Source: Haliotis asinina (Eukaryota; Mollusca; Gastropoda; Lepetellida; Haliotidae). Taken from it: 64,000 bases of DNA. Every line of letters begins with the position of its first letter. Position 1 is the stretch's first letter. A model generated the notes under the pieces. That model was not told the origin of the DNA and did not search any database. It was given only the letters and a program-made list of their open reading frames with translations. Positions 57,566-64,000 of the stretch are shown in pieces. A program made the translations under genes and the position numbers. Location of the stretch: assembly GCF_037392515.1 (NCBI RefSeq), contig NC_090291.1:35053001-35117000 (forward strand), given 5' to 3'.

Positions 57566-58164
57566 TACTAGGATAAAAAGTTACCATTCCCATCAATACT
57601 ATAAAAATGAAACTGATTTTTAAAGACTTTTTTTAACATAATATGGAAAGATACTACATGGCACAAGCCTGCTCTGGATTCTGCGGAAGTTCCATTGACA
57701 TTGACTACCAGTATTGGCTTAAACTTAAAACTTAGAATAAACGCAAAACAAAACTTGGAAGAATCTTATATCTTTTGGTGTCTACATACAGTAACAAATT
57801 ATCAAAAATGCAAATTAAACTTATAAAGTTGAAATATCATGTGATGAGAAAAAATTATGCAAGACTGGAGTTACAACGATTCACTGACACTCTACCCCAC
57901 CCCCATGGCTTGAACCAGAATGCCTATACAGTACACACACAAAGAGCCCCAAGGTATCATCAGATGAACAAGCCAATGAAAGTCTTTGCATGCCTGTGTT
58001 TGGTATCCCTTGTGCTTTGTTTTGAGGGTAGAACTAACTATTGCACTTTTGATTTGAGATTGTAATAAACTTGTTTCCCTGTTGTTGTTTTTTCAAATAA
58101 TTGGCAATGTATATTTTATTAAATTTTGTCAATTTTTTGTTGCATCTAAGCTTTAATAAGTTTG
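57566..58164. other. Non-coding stretch
   Basis: A 96-codon plus-strand frame (57775-58065) has no recognisable motif. Nothing else seen. Confidence 0.45.
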
Positions 58165-58370
58165 TTTGTTGTTTACATGCTTAAAGATGCAATCAGCAAT
58201 ATTCCAGCAGTGTGATTTATACCATGAGCATCGAGCTACATAGTTGGAATGACCTGCATCAACCAAGTCAGAGAGTCTGACCTTACAATCATGTTAGTCG
58301 CTTCTAACCTATGAGATCATTGTTGTTAAAGACCAATTATGACCTGGATCTTTACAGGTTTGGAGGATAA
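58165..58370 (-). mobile_element. SINE type B, diverged
   Basis: GATGCAATCAGCAATATTCC, CATGAGCATCGAGCTACATA, TCAACCAAGTCAGAGAGTCT, CATGTTAGTCGCTTCTAACC and CTGGATCTTTACAGGTTTGG. Confidence 0.82.
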
Positions 58371-60729
58371 AAGTAGTTTTTCATTTAAGGTGCATCCCTG
58401 TAACAGGTTCATCCAAATACTGTACGTATCAGTCAAGATTATGTGTGTACTGTGAGAAACATGTATGAATCAAATAATGCTGTTATGTCATAGATTCACT
58501 AGGATATTTGGTAAGTCAAACCACTGTCCTTCATGAATTCAAATTATTCATGGTTAAAAGAGCTGAATATGAATGAATATTAGACATTTTTCAAGGAAGC
58601 GTGTTACACTTGAACCCTTAAATCAGTTTCCAAAGTGAGATATGCAAGAATAAACATGGATAGCCTTGCACTAGTCATATTAGTTTGCCAAAGCTGCACA
58701 TGGTACTGTTGACAATAACTAATACAACCAAATTTCAGTGTTATGAGATAAACGATAATTGCTATGACAAATCAACACTGTCAACATAGGCGTTTCCTTA
58801 TTTGCATCACGTAACTACAATATTGTATTTGTGAATAATTATTCATGTTCATAACCCAGTATTCATGATACACATCATATTTGTAACAAAGATTAAAGAT
58901 TAATATTAGGGCTGCAACGAATACACTAACTATAAAATCAGCGTTCATGGTAGGTTTTGTACGAGTGCATTCAGAAATAAAATTATAAATATATAGTACC
59001 AAATGTTTTGCTTGTGAAACCTTCATTGCAATCATTTCAAAATTTATCATTTTTCTATGTTGCTGTTTAAAGGTAGTTTTTAAAATTAAGTAGATCAGAA
59101 TCTATGCATGCAGAACATGCATGCCAAATACTGTTTGCTTGGTTTTAGAGTGAAAAATGCAGGTTTCTGTGTGAACACAAACACTGTATAAAATCCAACA
59201 AGAACCTACATCCAAGCCTGTCCCTAAATACATTATATGAATGCAGGATCAACATTTAACAGAATATTTTATGTTGCATTTCAAGGCACACAATCAACCC
59301 AACTTTGGAACCAAATCAAAAACAAATGTAACTAATTATTGCTGATTCACCAAAGTCACAAACAAAAGACTACTAGTATCAACTGCATAGTACAAGGCTG
59401 GAAACTTTGGACTGATAACTGTGACCTTGACAATCCCACTTTTCAACCTGTAATATTTATGTCAAGTTTGTGCTGCTCAGTTCATCTGTCATTGTCACAA
59501 CGAAGTTATAACATGACCTAGAAACTGTCAAGAAGTCATACAGGATGCTGAAAGACCAGGCTTCTACCAAATGATGTTGGTTTGACAATCAGAGTTGAAA
59601 CAGAATGAACAGAAAATGGCAGCAATGTTAGCAAGCACAGTTAGTAATTGCGAGCAAGGATTTCTCAGATCATTCTGAATGTAAGTGAATAAGTAGAAAT
59701 GACTACTACTGGACATTATGTAAAGTTTTATATCAGTCATTACATGGTTTTATTTAAGTTGTTAAGAATCAAAAGATTCTCATGAAATGTGAGTTTATCA
59801 ACCAATATTTGATAAAACCTACAAAGAACACTAGTCACAATTGCCATGGTTGTCAGCAATATTACACTACATCAGTAGTAAGAAATATCAATGTTATATC
59901 ACAGAAGTAATCAATACTACAGTTACATCATAGCAGTAAGCAATATTACAGCAATGTCAAGGCCGTGTGCAACATAAAATTTAAAGCAAGTCAGTGTCCT
60001 AAGCCTGGAACAAGCAATACAATCAATAACTAGCATTGATGCCTGACATGAGATATCCCGCTACAAGTGATGAGGGAGCTTACTGATGGCTGCGATCTAG
60101 CACCAGTTCTCATCATTGTCACTGGCCTACAAATTAAGAATGTTATTCAGTCTAGAAAAGCAGGGCACAGTTGGCACAGAAAAACAGATCAGGTTGGATA
60201 CTATCTTGGGTTTCAGGTTTACTGTTGTAGGTTTTTGAATTTGTGGACTCCTTAAAACAGAATCCCAAATATTAGGGCTAAAATTAAGTCATGACAAACA
60301 CAGGATGCAGAGTGATTCAATTTTACCCCAGACCTTTTCTGGAGAAGATTTTAACAAGCTTAAGTTTGATATGTGAACTTTTCTCTGAATTACATGTATG
60401 CACCAGCAAAGGTAGTTTCTTTTGAGAATTATCTTTTCGATATTTTGCATATGCACTACTACGTTTAAAAGAGGAACACTCAAAATGCAGTAACTCTTAC
60501 TTGACTATCGAGAGATTTATTTAAAGAATGTCAATGCTTTCCAATGAGTCCTTTATCTTTCACCAGGCAGAGATTACAAATGATAAATTATAGTTTTCAT
60601 CTTGGCTACTGATGCACATAAAACTGACGGTGGGCCAAATAGTTAGCTACGGTATCCTTAGTCTTCTCTACTATTGATGTTAAATAAAAAGCAACACTAT
60701 GAGAAATACAGATTAAATACACGTAAAGG
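58371..60729. other. Long AT-rich stretch, no gene recognised
   Basis: No splice-bounded coding segment, SINE or tandem array could be supported on either strand. It may be intergenic or part of a long first intron of the ANKRD-like gene. Confidence 0.45.
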
Positions 60730-60800
60730 CTCCAGACGTCATTCCCATGTGGGGAATCACACCTGAGTCTTTGACATGACACGTCAAGGCCATGAGTCTG
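60730..60800 (-). mobile_element. SINE type A fragment
   Basis: ATTCCCATGTGGGGAATCAC, ACCTGAGTCTTTGACATGAC: reversed B-box region and part of the head only. Confidence 0.55.
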
Positions 60801-61319
60801 GCTAATGTTGCTTTGATTCCAGTATTCCAGATCTATCCCAGCCCCATTGTGCCAGACGTGTGATTTAAGTCCAAAGAAATGCAGTACTCCGACTTGACCA
60901 TGAAACTCCGGACATGGGCATAGTGCTAATAAACCTGGATTTAAACTCACAATCATAAGTTTCTGCTAAGGCCAAGAAATTAAAGTCTGCTGTGAATTGT
61001 GTCTCTGTCTGACCACTGGATACAAACCTTAGCTGTCTTCAAAATTAAGGACAGTCTTTGAGGTTGTTGCTTTAGCAAATGAATTACAGGACACAAACTG
61101 AAATAGAAACAAATAAGGGAAGACATGAAAATACAAGTGTTCCTTTGTTTACTTCCAGAATTCCACCCACAGTGTAGTGTATACCTTGTGGAGAAACCAG
61201 GAAAGGAATAGAGAAACATTTCTACTTTCATGAGTTTCCTTATTTGTTTACATGAGTATATATTTTTGGAACAGTAATAGCATAGGTTTATGACAGCAAA
61301 TGACAGAGACAGGCTTACA

Positions 61320-61445
61320 CTTTTTATTGCACTATTCCAGCAAGATCAGGATGAGAACCATCCGAAATGGGCACTGTACCCCTGAGGGGAATCTAATCCA
61401 GGCTCTAAGCATGAAGAACTTCGACCACCGGACTGCCCTACTGAC
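61320..61445 (-). mobile_element. SINE type A, diverged
   Basis: TGCACTATTCCAGCAAGATC, CCGAAATGGGCACTGTACCC, GAGGGGAATCTAATCCAGGC and CCACCGGACTGCCCTACTGA. Confidence 0.72.
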
Positions 61446-61730
61446 TCAAGGTTCATGACAGGGGATTCTTGAATTTCATGTCTATTTTCAAACACTGCCT
61501 GGAATCAGACAGTAATTCAATTTCATATTTTATCAACCAAATATTGTCAGTGAAGCAGCATCTAAGTTTCACATATCTAAATATCATGACATTGGTAACA
61601 GTCTCAGAATGGGCATATGATACACATTAGCTGGACTTAATGCCATTTAGATCAGTATTTTAGTAAAATCATGGCGAATCAGTTAAATGTGTGAGAAAAT
61701 CCCTGGTGACCTTGACCTCACAAAAAGTAA

Positions 61731-62655
61731 GTGAATGTAGTTTTACGTCACACTCAACAATATTCCAGCTATAAGGCAGCAGGCTGTAAATAATGTAGAC
61801 AGGACCAGACAATCCAGTGATCAACAGCATGAGCACCGATCAACGTAACTGGGAACCAATGACATATGTTGAACAAGCACTGTCACTAAGACATAATCCT
61901 CCTCCGCAAATGATCAAATTAAACTTAAAAAGTAATGAAAATGAAGGTAGTAGTTCAAGATGAAGTTAAAAGTGCCTTCCCAAGATGAAGCTTGGTGATA
62001 AATGAGAAAATTCTGTGACCATTTCTTGAGATATCGTGTTGACAAGCTTAACATGCTGAAATCAACAAAGTGTCTCCGTGACCTTGAACATTAAGTGAAG
62101 GTCACCAAAATCTACTGGGCCCTGTACCTTCCCTAGATGAAGTTTGATGTGAAGAAAATTCAGAGAATGCTTCGTGAGGTATCTTTCTGACAAGCTTAAC
62201 ATGCAGCTTCACATGCTGAAATCTTAAAAGTGTTGCTATGACCTTGAAAATTACATGAAGGTCACCAAAATCGACTGAGCCCTACAGCTTCCCGAGGATA
62301 AGCTTTGTGCTGAATATGAAGAAAATTCTGGGAATGGTTCTTGAGATATCTCGCTGACAAGGTAAAAGCTTAAAGTCCCCTCACAAACTGGAAATGAAGG
62401 TAAAGGTCCCCAAACCTGACAGAGACCCTCTTTTACTATGATGAACCTAAGTACCAAATATGAAATGAATCTAGGGAATGGTTCTTAAGATAGTCCAAAT
62501 CGGATGTATGTACATATGGAGTCTAATACTATATCCCTCCTTGACGCTATACGGGGGATAACAAATTAGCAAGTCTGACCACCCAATCCCACTAATCGCC
62601 CCTTTTGACAAGCAAGGGTTACAGAAGACCAAATCTAGCCCTGATTTTCACAAAA
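61731..62655 (-). mobile_element. SINE type B split by a 690-bp insertion
   Basis: The tail half is 61731-61878 (GTAGTTTTACGTCACACTCA, CAGACAATCCAGTGATCAAC, GACATATGTTGAACAAG). The head half resumes at about 62565 (TTAGCAAGTCTGACCACCCA, CACTAATCGCCCCTTTTGAC, GAAGACCAAATCTAGCCCTG). Against the type B consensus (CAACCAAG then TCAGCGAGTCTGACC) nothing is lost at the junction, so 61879-62564 is a later insertion. Confidence 0.82.
61879..62564. mobile_element. Unclassified insertion with internal ~130-160-bp repeats
   Basis: The insert contains three or four degenerate copies of a unit with GACCTTGAAAATTACATGAA, GGTCACCAAAATCGACTG, GAAGAAAATTCTGGGAATGG, TTCTTGAGATATCTCGCTGA and CAAGCTTAACATGC (around 62030, 62170, 62330 and 62460). 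Its right end is CCCTCCTTGACGCTATACGG then GGGATAAC. AACAA occurs at both junctions and may be the target duplication. No coding capacity. Confidence 0.65.
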
Positions 62656-64000
62656 AGTAAAACCAAGAGTCAGGGATCACAGTAAGTGTCACAAAGTCAC
62701 ATGTCACCATGTTAAGTCCTTATTACGACTAAAATGTTGAAAATGTCAATGATTGAAGAAGTCCACACAATACCAAATCAAACGACATCATGACATACCT
62801 TTAGAATACAGTACCACTAACTTTAAAAACATATCATTATACTCTTTTGATATAGTAGTAGGAGGTTAGCGTTAGGTGTTGGCATTACCCTAATGTCCTC
62901 CCGAGAAGTGGTGGTGCTGTATTCTAAAGGTGCTCCAACCTTAAACACAAGGAGCTTTTTGAGTTTTGTATAAATAAAAATAAACCCACATTAAGAAGAT
63001 CCTGGAATGAATAATCAATGCCTGTCTGTGCCTCATATAACAAACAACCCTTTCCCTATTTTCATGACATTACAATTGCTCCTGTGCCTATGGTCAAGAT
63101 AACCTAACAACATGATCTACTTACAGCATTGCATAATGTAAGTAACACCACTTCCACTGACATTTCTTGCTTGATGGTGGTGTATTAAAATACCAAAACT
63201 TTGTTGGTAGTATTGCTCAAGACTAAGACCACTGATAGAAACAAAAGTTAGGCCTTTCAGCATGTTCAGTGTCTACATATGGGAATCCATTTGCTTGACA
63301 GCAGTGAGTCATATGTCATGATAAACATCTTCCTACAAGTATCATGTGAACTACTTAAATAGGTTTGTGATAAACCCATATCTAGGGCAATGACCTTAAC
63401 TGCATCAGAGATTTTGTCGAATTTGCTAGTATACATGAAATATTCATGTAGAGTGAGGTTACATCTTTGAAATTCTGGAACACTGAAATACCTGACAGAT
63501 TTCATAAATAAAAGGGAACAATGACTCACCTACACAAGCTAACATCTAGGCTATCAGAAATCAGATATTTCCACTCATCACAGACCACTTTAAACACAGG
63601 TCATGTGCATGATAATATGATATTCTCATCGTGTTTGAAAACACTGAAGGAATGTTAGACAGCAGCAATTTAACCTGCAAGTGTAAACTTGGGAACTGAA
63701 GCTGGAATGACTACTACATGCATTCTGCCAGTGAACTGCCATAGCCTGGACAACTAGGCCACCCTTAAGCCCTGGCTATTGTTGTCTCACCCTGATATCT
63801 CTCAAAAGGGGAACAAAAGTAGAGCCACGAAGCACTGTAGCTCACCTGACCGTTCTAGAACATCTGCATAAGGAATTATCATATAATCATAGATTAATTA
63901 ATAGTGCTGTTAAACTGTTTACCATGATTGAGAAAACCTGTGTATCTGAGGCACAAATTATCAGTGAATTTCAAAGTTTGAGCCATTGATGACACAATGC
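62656..64000. other. Non-coding stretch to the window end
   Basis: No gene recognised. A minus-strand 87-codon frame (63266-63529) has no motif and no matching splice partners. A short inverted pair (TTTAGAATACAGTACCACTA near 62811 and TGGTGCTGTATTCTAAAGGT near 62911) makes a roughly 125-bp palindrome-like structure. Confidence 0.4.

Noticed and set aside
62811-62940. Short inverted pair around TTTAGAATACAGTACCACTA
   Set aside because: Noted as a possible foldback, but no second copy was seen in the window and the arms are short, so no element is claimed.

Overview
This window is animal nuclear DNA. It has split genes with GT..AG introns, AT-rich intergenic DNA, many microsatellites and minisatellites, and dozens of tRNA-type and other SINE copies. 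The SINE types, with a tail close to GCTGGAATATTGCT then GCGGCGTAAAAC and ACTC repeats, are what I associate with gastropod molluscs, abalone (Haliotis) in particular. That placement is from memory, not from a search. No bacterial genes, CRISPR arrays, canonical tRNA or rRNA genes, or retrovirus-like elements were recognised.

Three host genes can be supported, all by exon reconstruction. (1) A plus-strand secreted cyclophilin of the cyclophilin-B type has four coding exons at 22913-28268 and encodes 203 aa. (2) A minus-strand paralogue has four coding exons at 41276-35542 and encodes 200 aa. Its first three exons have exactly the same lengths (57, 202 and 120 nt) and the same phases, so the two are an inverted, tail-to-tail duplicate pair about 7.3 kb apart. 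Both have signal peptides and all the catalytic residues, and neither ends like the ER-retained human PPIB. (3) The conserved C-terminal region of an ANKRD11/ANKRD12-type protein lies on the minus strand, with six firm coding exons at 53130-46875, a long 3' UTR reaching about 43.1 kb, and a possible short first exon at 53969-53963. The ankyrin repeats are not in the window: either the gene continues beyond 64 kb or this copy is a short C-terminal-only form.

Layout: 1-22 kb is gene-poor and very repeat-rich. It holds tandem arrays of 71, 40, 29, 30, 32 and 98 bp, a pair of inverted two-module repeats, palindromic MITE-like elements, a Crypton/DUF3504-type recombinase fragment and many SINEs. 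From 22 to 42 kb come the two cyclophilin genes, with a decayed PIF/Harbinger transposon between them. The ANKRD gene occupies 43-54 kb. From 54 to 64 kb is intergenic or upstream-intron DNA with SINEs, an internally deleted Tigger/pogo element with TA target duplications, and a SINE split by a roughly 690-bp insertion.

The genes show no operon-like cooperation. The link that can be seen is between the cyclophilins: same fold, same exon plan and convergent orientation, each with an upstream motif resembling an unfolded-protein-response element. No undescribed multi-gene system was found. The more unusual signals are the modular SINEs sharing a tail, the roughly 105-bp palindromic family, and the inverted satellite-linked modules at 15.6-21.2 kb.
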